DNA from: Bryobacterales bacterium
Lineage (GTDB): Bacteria; Acidobacteriota; Terriglobia; Bryobacterales; Bryobacteraceae
DNA: 35,830 bases
Direction of reading: 5' to 3'
NCBI GenBank assembly: GCA_003142185.1
Contig: PLOR01000023.1
Coordinates: 1 to 35,830, forward strand
Positions 29,143-35,830 of the stretch are shown piece after piece. Position 1 is the first letter of the stretch. Every line of letters begins with the position of its first letter. The position numbers and the translations under genes are program-made. Under the pieces are notes generated by a model. It made no database searches. It saw nothing but the letters and a program-made list of their open reading frames with translations, and was not told the origin of the DNA.

Positions 29143-31593
29143 TTAGAGTAAAAACCGATTGACGCCCGGCGTGAGTTCCCGGCGCGTGCCTCGCCACACA
29201 AACTCGCCGGGTGTCTCCGGCGGCAGAGTGATGTTGACGGCCATCCCCGCTCCTTGCGGTTCCAGCCGCACTTCGACCGTTCCCTTGGGATGCGGCACCG
29301 AACCGGAAACGAATTTCAGCTTGTTCAGGTGGGGCCGCACCACGACACGGCTGAAGCCGGGCGCCGCCGAGTCCACCCCCAGCAGCGTGCGGAAGATCTC
29401 GATATTCGGGCTGGCGCTCCACGCGTGGCAGTCGGAACGAGACGGGTGGTCCGGCAGGTCGATGGTTTCGGCAAAAGTCGTCAGCCCGCGCGCCAGCATG
29501 TCCCGCCAGTCGCCCAATTGATCCAGGTAGCTCTCGCCCTCGCCCACTTTGACCAGCGCCAGGTTCATGTAGAACTTGAAAAACAGCGCTCCCTGCGCCA
29601 GTCCCGGCGCGGTCAAGGTGCGCAACATCAGGTCGCGCGCCGGCGTGCCCGTAATCACATCGCACAGGACAGCCATGGTATTGGTGTGTTGCGAGAATTG
29701 CTGTTTGGCCGGCGTATCGGCGTACAGGCTCCTGCCGGCATCCCAGTAGAGCCGCTGCGCCGTTTCGCGAAGTTGTTTCTCCCGCGCCTGATAAACCTCG
29801 GAGAGCGCGCGCAGACCCTGCGCGGCTTCCAACTCCGCTGCCCAGCGATACGCCTGCAACAGTAACAGGTCGTAAGGCGCCGACGATCCCTCGGCTTCCT
29901 GCGGCGGTTCGCCCGAGGGCCATTCCGGCACCCAGTCGAAGTAGCGCCACCAGGGCAGCGGGCCGAGCGAGCCATCCTTCTTCTGGTAGCTTTCGAAAAA
30001 GCTCAACACGGCGCGCACACCGGGCAGGATGCGGCGGACGAAGGCAGGGTCGTCCACATACCACCAGTAATCCCGCACCATCCCGATCCACCACAGAGAG
30101 AAGCCCGGTATGTATTGCTCCAGCCGCGTCGGGTAACGGCTCATGGTGCAGGCATCGCCCAGCCGCGAGTCGTTGATCTGGTCGATGGCATTGCGCATCA
30201 GGCGCGCGTCGCCGGAATTGAAAATGGAAATCAGGCACTGCACGCGCGTGTCGCCGACGTATTGGAGCTGTTCGTAATACGGGCAGTCCATGTAAGTTTC
30301 GTGGGCGCACAGGCGCGCGGTGCGCCAGCCCACGTCCAGAATCCGGTTGATTTCGGGAGCTCCGCCGTCGAACTGCGCGCGTCTCTCGAACGGGTAGCCC
30401 ACGTAGGTCGCGTGCAGATCTTCGATGGTGAGCGGCGAATCCTTCGTCTCCACGTCCAGTTCCAGGTAACGGAACGCGCGCCACCACAGCGGGCGAAAGG
30501 TGCGGCGGCTACCGCCATCGGGAATGAACCGATCGCGGGCGCCGATGAACTGCTTACCCTCGATCTCATTGCGGTTGCCCTTTTCGCGGCTGTTGCTTCC
30601 GGGTGCGGCCGGCAGGTAGAGCGATTCCGCGTAGCCCAGGGTGACCTCCGCGTCCTTCCCGCCGCTCACGGTCAGCTCGGGATACGCCGTGGTGAGATAG
30701 GTCTGGTCGAGCAGCAGGGTCGCGTGGGTCCGGGCGGGGATCTCGAACGGTCCCGGCAGGGCGGGGAAAGCCGCGGGTTGCGGAATGCCCGTCACGCGCC
30801 GGATTTTCTGCAATCGCTCCGGCCGCTCTTCGATGGCCGGAATGGGCCGCTCCACCAGCATCCATCGCGTGTGGACATCGCGGGCTTCGCGTCCGGCCGC
30901 CGGGCCCAGCACCACCGCGGCCGGCCAGCCGGAGTCGTCAAACTCCCGGGCTTCCCAACCCCATGGGTGTTGCGGGCCTGCCACGCGGTCGCCCGGTCCC
31001 ACCACGTAATAAGCGTGCAACTCGCGGGCCAGCACTGGCGCGTAGGATTCGTCGCGCGCGCACTTCCAGTTTGTGCCGGTGTTCACGACGGTCTCAGCCG
31101 GAGTATCTCCGTCCACCAGGAATCCGGTTTCGAAAGTCACTTGGGCCTCCGGAGCCAAGTCGCCGAAGTTCCACACCACCGCGGCAAACACGTTTCTGCC
31201 GGGCTCGAGGTAGGGCGCCGCGTCCACCGTTTCGTATCGCCAGTGGAACAGGTCGCCGCGCGCAGGCCCCCAAGCTACCCGACGCCCGTTCACGAACAGT
31301 TGATAGCGGTTGTCGCCGCTGACATGGACCACGAAGCGCTCCGGCTTGGCCGGCAGTTCGAAGGTCCGGCGGAAATGGTAGACACCGTAATCAGTGGCCG
31401 GAGCGCCCGCCATGGCGATCCAACTCGCGCGCCACTGACGCCGGATCGGATCCGGCTGGCCTGGCGCGGCGGCGCTCTCCCGCGGCGGTGCGCCGGAAAG
31501 GGGTGCGGATGCAACCAACGTGGCGGCGCCGGTTTCCAGCAGAAAACGCCGGCGCGTAGATCGGTATCGGCGGAAGGATGGCGAGTTTGGCAT
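29143..31593 (-). CDS. alpha-L-rhamnosidase, glycoside hydrolase family 78, Tat-exported
   Basis: An 816 aa secreted enzyme that removes rhamnose from plant or microbial polysaccharides. A Tat signal (STRRRFLLETGAATLVASAP) starts at residue 12. Beta-sandwich domains (about 50-265 and 280-395, with FRPLWWRAFRYLELDVET) precede the (alpha/alpha)6 barrel. The GH78 motif MDCPYYEQLQYVGDT at 435-449 contains the catalytic acid Glu441. Further landmarks are FSLWWIGMVRDYWWYVDDPA and SDCHAWSASPNIEIFRTLLG near the C-terminus. The motif differs from the more common DxPxRxE form by Tyr-Tyr-Glu. A TTGACT-17-TAGCGT promoter lies directly upstream with 9 nt to the ATG. Size and domain order fit family GH78. 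Confidence 0.9.
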   Translation of the reverse strand: MPNSPSFRRYRSTRRRFLLETGAATLVASAPLSGAPPRESAAAPGQPDPIRRQWRASWIAMAGAPATDYGVYHFRRTFELPAKPERFVVHVSGDNRYQLFVNGRRVAWGPARGDLFHWRYETVDAAPYLEPGRNVFAAVVWNFGDLAPEAQVTFETGFLVDGDTPAETVVNTGTNWKCARDESYAPVLARELHAYYVVGPGDRVAGPQHPWGWEAREFDDSGWPAAVVLGPAAGREARDVHTRWMLVERPIPAIEERPERLQKIRRVTGIPQPAAFPALPGPFEIPARTHATLLLDQTYLTTAYPELTVSGGKDAEVTLGYAESLYLPAAPGSNSREKGNRNEIEGKQFIGARDRFIPDGGSRRTFRPLWWRAFRYLELDVETKDSPLTIEDLHATYVGYPFERRAQFDGGAPEINRILDVGWRTARLCAHETYMDCPYYEQLQYVGDTRVQCLISIFNSGDARLMRNAIDQINDSRLGDACTMSRYPTRLEQYIPGFSLWWIGMVRDYWWYVDDPAFVRRILPGVRAVLSFFESYQKKDGSLGPLPWWRYFDWVPEWPSGEPPQEAEGSSAPYDLLLLQAYRWAAELEAAQGLRALSEVYQAREKQLRETAQRLYWDAGRSLYADTPAKQQFSQHTNTMAVLCDVITGTPARDLMLRTLTAPGLAQGALFFKFYMNLALVKVGEGESYLDQLGDWRDMLARGLTTFAETIDLPDHPSRSDCHAWSASPNIEIFRTLLGVDSAAPGFSRVVVRPHLNKLKFVSGSVPHPKGTVEVRLEPQGAGMAVNITLPPETPGEFVWRGTRRELTPGVNRFLL

Positions 31594-31602
31594 GCGTTAG
31601 AA

Positions 31603-31631
31603 ACGCTAGCGCGCCGCACGCATCGAGTCAA
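31603..31631 (-). promoter_or_regulatory. promoter TTGACT-17-TAGCGT, 9 nt before the rhamnosidase start
   Basis: On the minus strand TTGACT (31631-31626), a 17-bp spacer and TAGCGT (31608-31603) precede ATG 31593 by 9 nt. The first hexamer and spacing are near consensus. No ribosome binding site fits between, so the mRNA is probably leaderless. Confidence 0.5.
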
Positions 31632-31647
31632 TAGCGCCGCTCCCGGC

Positions 31648-33975
31648 CTATGCGATCTGCAGGCGATTGAACACGGGGACTTTGGCAAAGTCCAAGATGA
31701 ATGCAAACGCCGCTGCCGCCACGAGTGTCCCTCCCACCACCAGTACAGGAAGAGGACTCATAGCGATTCCGCAAATCGCCAGCACTGAGGCGATCGACAG
31801 ATCGACTACAGACGACCCGATGAGCCAACGGCTGGGACGACAGGATCCCATGCGCCGGCGTTCACGATTCGTATAGGTGGTTGCCTGATTGCCGAATACG
31901 ATAACCACGAAGGCGAGCGTTCTCAGCGTTTCGATTCCAAAGCCCAGGCGGAATTTGCCAAGGGCCAGGACAGCCGCGCAAAAGACCAGCTCGGAGACCC
32001 CAATGAAGACACCCGCGATCGTCAGTGCGCCGATCCGCCATGCATTGGGCGCCGGGGATGGCCGCACATTGTCCGTCGTGAGAGACATGCCGAGAAGGTC
32101 GCCGGTAAGCATGATAATGACCATCAACATGGGAGTCAGGATCGCGTGTCCGGTCATGAGCAGACCTACCGCCAGGAAGAGCACCTGCACGATTTTCTTA
32201 TTGACCGAGTTCAGTGCATAAGTCAGGATGCGCTGGAACGTCATTCGGCCTTCTTTTACCGAAGCGACGATGCCGCCAAGTCCTGGCTTGGTCAGCACGA
32301 TGCCGGCGGCCGACTTGGCGACATCGGTCGCAGTTGACACCGCGATACCCATCTGCGCCTGGCGTAGCGCCGGCGCGTCGTTGGCGCCGTCGCCGCACAT
32401 ACCAACAGTGTGGCCGCTCTTCTGGAACGACTTGACGAGGTTGTATTTTCCCTCGGGGAGGACGCCGGCGAAGACAGCGAAATCCTGTGGCCGCACGCCG
32501 TCGGGGATCGGTCCGGGCGGACAGACGGCGCCCTCGAGACCTACCGCGCGAGCTACGATCGCTGCCGTTGCCGGAGCATCGCCCGTCACCATTACGGTGC
32601 GGACGCCCAGCGCGCGCAATTCCGTAATGAGCGCCGCCGAATCCGTTCGAGGCGGATCGCTGAGAGCGATGAGACCCGCGAGTTTCACCGCATCTGGCGG
32701 ACCCACCGCGACGGCCAGCACGCGGAAGCCCTGTGCCTCAAGTTCGCCGGCCGTCTTCGATGCATCGGGCGCCGATTGGGTAAGGCCGGTGACTGCGGCA
32801 GAGGCTCCCTTGACGACACGCACCGAGGCGCCGCCCGCATCGGTGGCAGTCGCCTCCGACATCTTCGTCGCAGGATCGAAGGGAACGAACTTGATCAGTT
32901 GCGGCAGATCGGAGGCCGTTTTCTTGGCGGCGGTCCGGATGGCCGCATCTACCGGATCTTGCCCGCCATCCGAACTTGCCAAAGCAGCCAGCCCCAACAC
33001 GTGGGGCTCGTCGAAGCCGGACATGGCATGAACGGCGGTTACGGTCAGCTCGTTTTGCGTCAACGTGCCGGTCTTATCGGCGCACAGCACGTCGATGCTA
33101 GCCGCTTCATCTACAGCGGAGAGGCGCGTTGGAAGGACACCCAGCTTTGCCAGAGCCCGCGCGCCAAGTGCCGCCGCAAGGGTAAAGGTGGCTGGCAGCG
33201 CCACTGGGATCGACGCCAGAATCGCTGTGAGCACCAAGGGAACGATCTCATCCAATGGCAGCTTGATAGCGTGGGCATACCCGACCAAGATCACGATGAG
33301 GACGCCATTGAAAATGGCGAGATTGCGCACCACGCGCAGGACGGCCTTCTGCTGGGAACTTTCGACATGCGCGGTGCGAACCAGTTCCGCGGTGCGTCCG
33401 AACTTTGTGCGCGCTCCGGTAGCCGTAACCTCCGCAACCGCTTCACCGCGCCGCACCAGCGCTCCGGCGTAGGTCTCGAACCCGGCGCCAGCTTCGATTG
33501 GGACCGATTCGCCGGTGAGCATGGACTGGTCGAGCAGCACGGATCCCTCAGTCAGACGCACATCGGCGGCAACCACGGCGCCGAGCGACAGCTTCACGAT
33601 ATCGCCCGGCACGAGTCCGGTAGCGGGCACGGTCGCCCAGACATTATCGCGGCGGACCGACGCGTTCAGCGCGAGGCGCGACTTCAGGGCGGCGAGAGTC
33701 GCCTGAGCGCGCCCTTCCTGGAAAAACCCAAGAGCGGCGTTGAAGGCCAGCAGGACCGCGATGATCGCAGCCTCGACGTACTTGCCGAGGACGACCTCGA
33801 GCACGATGGCAGCCTCCAGCATCCATGGAACCGGCGCCCAGAACTGGGTCAGCGCCCGGCGCAATGGATGCACAGACGTGTCGGGCACTGCGTTTGGACC
33901 GAACTTCTCAAGCCGGCGGCGGGCCTCCTCGGTTGTGAGGCCTGTCGGGAGCGGCACGTTATTAGCGGCGGCCAT
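31648..33975 (-). CDS. P-type (P-IIIA) plasma-membrane H+-ATPase
   Basis: A 775 aa cation pump, most like fungal/plant and archaeal proton ATPases. It has the actuator TGES at 154-157, the phosphorylation motif DKTGTLTQNEL with Asp300, PVALPATFTLAAALGARALA in helix 4, LPTRLSAVDEAAS, the nucleotide domain, and the hinge MCGDGANDAPALRQAQMG. The PVALP/DKTGTLT combination and length without a C-terminal inhibitory tail fit bacterial P-IIIA enzymes. It would pump protons out at the cost of ATP, useful for pH control in acid habitats. It starts 10 bp after the ferritin-like gene stop, so they probably share a transcript. The C-terminus ends KVPVFNRLQIA. Confidence 0.93.
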   Translation of the reverse strand: MAAANNVPLPTGLTTEEARRRLEKFGPNAVPDTSVHPLRRALTQFWAPVPWMLEAAIVLEVVLGKYVEAAIIAVLLAFNAALGFFQEGRAQATLAALKSRLALNASVRRDNVWATVPATGLVPGDIVKLSLGAVVAADVRLTEGSVLLDQSMLTGESVPIEAGAGFETYAGALVRRGEAVAEVTATGARTKFGRTAELVRTAHVESSQQKAVLRVVRNLAIFNGVLIVILVGYAHAIKLPLDEIVPLVLTAILASIPVALPATFTLAAALGARALAKLGVLPTRLSAVDEAASIDVLCADKTGTLTQNELTVTAVHAMSGFDEPHVLGLAALASSDGGQDPVDAAIRTAAKKTASDLPQLIKFVPFDPATKMSEATATDAGGASVRVVKGASAAVTGLTQSAPDASKTAGELEAQGFRVLAVAVGPPDAVKLAGLIALSDPPRTDSAALITELRALGVRTVMVTGDAPATAAIVARAVGLEGAVCPPGPIPDGVRPQDFAVFAGVLPEGKYNLVKSFQKSGHTVGMCGDGANDAPALRQAQMGIAVSTATDVAKSAAGIVLTKPGLGGIVASVKEGRMTFQRILTYALNSVNKKIVQVLFLAVGLLMTGHAILTPMLMVIIMLTGDLLGMSLTTDNVRPSPAPNAWRIGALTIAGVFIGVSELVFCAAVLALGKFRLGFGIETLRTLAFVVIVFGNQATTYTNRERRRMGSCRPSRWLIGSSVVDLSIASVLAICGIAMSPLPVLVVGGTLVAAAAFAFILDFAKVPVFNRLQIA

Positions 33976-33985
33976 AATTCAAATC

Positions 33986-34372
33986 TTACTTCGTTAGCAG
34001 CTTGCGGGAAGAGTTCAATTCCAGTCGGGGCTGCGCAGCCTCCGATGAAAGCAGTTGCCATGGAGTCCTTTGCTTCATTTTCCCGATTTCTCCTTCCACT
34101 TCTTTGGCCCCTTCGGCATAGAACTTTTCTTCATCGGGGGCAAGCTCGCGGAGCAATCTCAGAAACTCTCCAGCGTGTACACGTTCTTCGTCCGCTATGT
34201 CCTTGAGCACTTCCACTGCGAGCTTGTTGTCGGTTGACTCGGCAAGCTGCATGTACAACTGAACCGCTTCGTACTCTGCGGCCACCATGAAACGAATTGC
34301 TCTGATGAGCTCCTCGTCCCCGAGCTTTCTGTCATTTGCTAACCCTGAAAAGGGCGATCCGAACACTGGCAT
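33986..34372 (-). CDS. two-helix ferritin-like protein (rubrerythrin/EncFtn type)
   Basis: A 128 aa protein with a compact ferritin-like core: EELIRAIRFMVAAEYEAVQL then YMQLAES, and KDIADEERVHAGEFLRLLRE. The candidate iron ligands are Glu33, Glu63 and His66, giving one Glu and one ExxH per chain. Such half-size ferritins assemble as rings or dimers to complete the di-iron site, as in encapsulated ferritins. A charged tail follows (KFYAEGAKEVEGEIGKM). No encapsulin gene or clear cargo-loading peptide is visible, so a rubrerythrin-like free protein is equally possible. AAGGAG lies 8 nt before ATG 34372. The H+-ATPase follows after 10 bp, a pairing whose logic is unclear. Confidence 0.8.
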   Translation of the reverse strand: MPVFGSPFSGLANDRKLGDEELIRAIRFMVAAEYEAVQLYMQLAESTDNKLAVEVLKDIADEERVHAGEFLRLLRELAPDEEKFYAEGAKEVEGEIGKMKQRTPWQLLSSEAAQPRLELNSSRKLLTK

Positions 34373-34488
34373 CTCAAATTCTCCTTAGTTGTCGCGGTAG
34401 GACATGCGGAGATGCACTGTTAATCTTGTCACTGCTCTTCATTTGTCCTCCTAGATGGCACGGTTTTGAATTTCCGAGATTCGGCCCG

Positions 34489-35601
34489 TCACACCTTTGC
34501 TTCTGGCGGGTCGGCAACTCCTCCTGCCGGCACGAAATCCGGTACGTCAAGGCGCGCCACGCCAATTCGCTTGTCGGCCATCCCATAATAGACGTCGAAG
34601 CGGTTTGGTAAGCCAAGATCGTCGCGCCGATCGATGCCGGTGGGGAACACGACGTTGGCGACGGCCCCGCGGCGTTCCTGCGGCAGCAGCGGCGTCAACA
34701 CCGGCTCGACCGAACGATAGCGGATCACCTGCGGATGCTCCTTCGAGAGCACCATCACCCCGGCCGAGTAGCACAGTTGGTGGCCGGCGCTGTCCGGTTC
34801 CGTAACCTCGCTCACGCCATGATAGACGATCAGCCAGTGGCCGCGCCGGGTTAGGATGGGCGGAGTGCCGCCGCCGATTTTGAGCCGCTCCCAGGGCGAC
34901 ACGGGAGTCGCGAGCCTGTGATGACAAGCAAAATGCCCGAGGCGATATGGTTCACTGCCATCGAGCACCATGGGTGAGTAAGAAATCCAGATGCTTTCCC
35001 GATCGAGATCCACCTCGCGGGTCGCCGGGTGGCAGGCGGTTTCCTCCGGACGAGTGCCGGGAAAAAGCGGCCGGTGCAGCATCGCCAGCTCCGGTTGCCC
35101 GGAGGGATTCGGAATGGCAATCGGGAAGACGCTGGCATCTTTGTCATCCACGTCGCCGATTTCGGTGCCGTGATACAGGCCAAAAGTCGCGAGCCCCAGA
35201 CGCTGCCAGTGGAAAAGGTCCCGCGATTGGGCCAGGGCGATGCGTGGGCCTTGGGACGAGAATGCCGTGTAAGTCATCATGTAGCGCTGGAGCGGTTCCA
35301 CGAACGTAATGCGAGGATCCTCGCAGCCACCGCCGCCATCGGGGCGCCTCTCATAATCGGCCTCCGGCTCCAGTGCAATGCCAAGCCGCTCGACGCCTAC
35401 GGGATCGCCGGCAGCATTGAACCGCACTCTTGCAATGCCGATACGCGAGTAATTCCCTCGCGCGACCAGCCGTGGGAACAGATAAAGATCGCCATCGGGG
35501 CCACGAGCGGCGGCCGGATTCAGGACGCCTTCGACCTCCTGGGAATTGCCCGGCTCCGGCTCCATCACCAGCCCCAGCCGCTGCAATTCAAATGAGCTCA
35601 T
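34489..35601 (-). CDS. GH130-type glycosidase/phosphorylase
   Basis: A 370 aa five-bladed beta-propeller enzyme of the GH130 kind, which cleaves or phosphorolyses beta-mannosides. Typical segments are VEGVLNPAAARGPDGDLYLF followed by PRLV, GGCEDPRITFVEPLQRYMMT (Glu94-Asp95), GDVDDKDASVFPIAIP, AMLHRPLFPG and GHWLIVYHGVSE. No signal peptide is seen, so it is cytoplasmic. Its start codon lies inside the 3' end of the upstream HAD phosphatase gene (14-nt overlap), which indicates tight coupling and a shared sugar pathway. Hydrolase versus phosphorylase cannot be decided from the sequence. Confidence 0.85.
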   Translation of the reverse strand: MSSFELQRLGLVMEPEPGNSQEVEGVLNPAAARGPDGDLYLFPRLVARGNYSRIGIARVRFNAAGDPVGVERLGIALEPEADYERRPDGGGGCEDPRITFVEPLQRYMMTYTAFSSQGPRIALAQSRDLFHWQRLGLATFGLYHGTEIGDVDDKDASVFPIAIPNPSGQPELAMLHRPLFPGTRPEETACHPATREVDLDRESIWISYSPMVLDGSEPYRLGHFACHHRLATPVSPWERLKIGGGTPPILTRRGHWLIVYHGVSEVTEPDSAGHQLCYSAGVMVLSKEHPQVIRYRSVEPVLTPLLPQERRGAVANVVFPTGIDRRDDLGLPNRFDVYYGMADKRIGVARLDVPDFVPAGGVADPPEAKV

Positions 35602-35830
35602 CGAATCCCCGATCGCCGTTTAAACAAGCGATGATGGCTTCGGTGACCGGTTTCGTCTCACTCGGACCTCGAACCGGGATGGAAACCACACCCGCCTGTT
35701 CAGCCGGATAGTCGTTCCCGCCGGCGAACAAGGCGTCACCGATGAAAATCATCTCGCTCAGTGAAATGCCCAGGATGTCTCGCAGCTTTCCGATTCCGTA
35801 GGCTTTGTCAATGCCAGGTTTGGTGACATC
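35588..35830 (-). CDS. HAD-superfamily sugar phosphatase, C-terminal part only
   Basis: The last 80 codons of a gene that enters from the right edge. The translation DVTKPGIDKAYGIGKLRDIL and GISLSEMIFIGDALFAGGND is the conserved motif III-IV part of HAD-IIB phosphatases (Lys in PGIDKAYG, Asp in GDALFAGGND). These act on sugar phosphates such as mannose or sucrose phosphates and on phosphomannomutase-like substrates. The TGA at 35590-35588 lies 11 nt inside the GH130 gene. Together the two suggest a mannose-type sugar conversion operon continuing to the right. Confidence 0.88.
   Translation of the reverse strand, partial: DVTKPGIDKAYGIGKLRDILGISLSEMIFIGDALFAGGNDYPAEQAGVVSIPVRGPSETKPVTEAIIACLNGDRGFDELI

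Noticed and set aside
28938-29201. Minus-strand frame ending in LLSFNVGYRYR, reminiscent of an outer-membrane barrel C-terminus
   Set aside because: It overlaps the 3' end of the rhamnosidase gene, lacks other barrel strands and does not end in Phe. Judged a chance match.

Overview
The window is GC-rich (roughly 60-65%) chromosomal DNA from a Gram-negative bacterium. The outer-membrane electron conduit, Tat- and Sec-exported glycoside hydrolases, small lipocalin-like secreted proteins, a tetraether-synthase-like radical SAM enzyme and dispersed hairpin repeats together suggest an acidobacterium, most likely the Bryobacterales/Solibacter group. That placement is an inference from gene content; no rRNA or other phylogenetic marker lies in the window. 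Almost all genes are on the minus strand. The only confident plus-strand genes are at 23041-23670, 25638-26636 and 27583-28257. No tRNA, rRNA, CRISPR array, complete insertion sequence or prophage was seen.

Layout in coordinate order. 1-2132: a purine-type NCS2 permease (cut by the window edge) and a TonB-type protein. 2323-3711: two adjacent type II toxin-antitoxin pairs, HigBA-like and MazEF-like. 4028-10505: the centrepiece, a four-gene operon read right to left. It encodes an OmcA/MtrC-type decaheme cytochrome, an MtrA-type decaheme cytochrome, an MtrB/PioB-type porin and a tetraheme cytochrome made of four tandem mono-heme domains. Thirty-four CXXCH motifs lie within 6.5 kb. This is a trans-outer-membrane electron conduit for extracellular electron transfer. 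11206-12902: a NarX/NarL-type two-component pair just upstream. 13183-15416: tpiA, deoB and an orphan Flp pilin. 15736-17636: the hslVU protease operon. 17875-19971: a radical SAM enzyme with the Cys layout of archaeal tetraether lipid synthase relatives, a candidate enzyme for membrane-spanning lipids. 20200-23670: a secreted lipocalin-like protein, a sugar-binding lipoprotein, YgfZ, a small membrane protein and an MBL hydrolase. 23733-31593: polysaccharide-related genes (GH9 and GH78), a WD/BNR-type secreted protein, a secreted MBL protein, a GGDEF protein and a broken SEC-C gene. 31648-35830: a P-type H+-ATPase with a ferritin-like gene, then GH130 and HAD sugar genes running off the right edge.

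How the parts may work together: electrons from the periplasm could pass through the tetraheme protein or another carrier to the MtrA-like wire, cross the outer membrane inside the MtrB-like barrel, and leave through the MtrC-like surface cytochrome. No inner-membrane quinol oxidase is present in the window. The two-component pair and three direct repeats between it and the operon are plausible control elements. Several monocistronic genes share a TACAAT-like -10 element placed 6-10 nt before the start codon, which suggests frequent leaderless or near-leaderless transcription. Several families of palindromic repeats sit exactly in the intergenic gaps, some of them likely acting as transcription ends.
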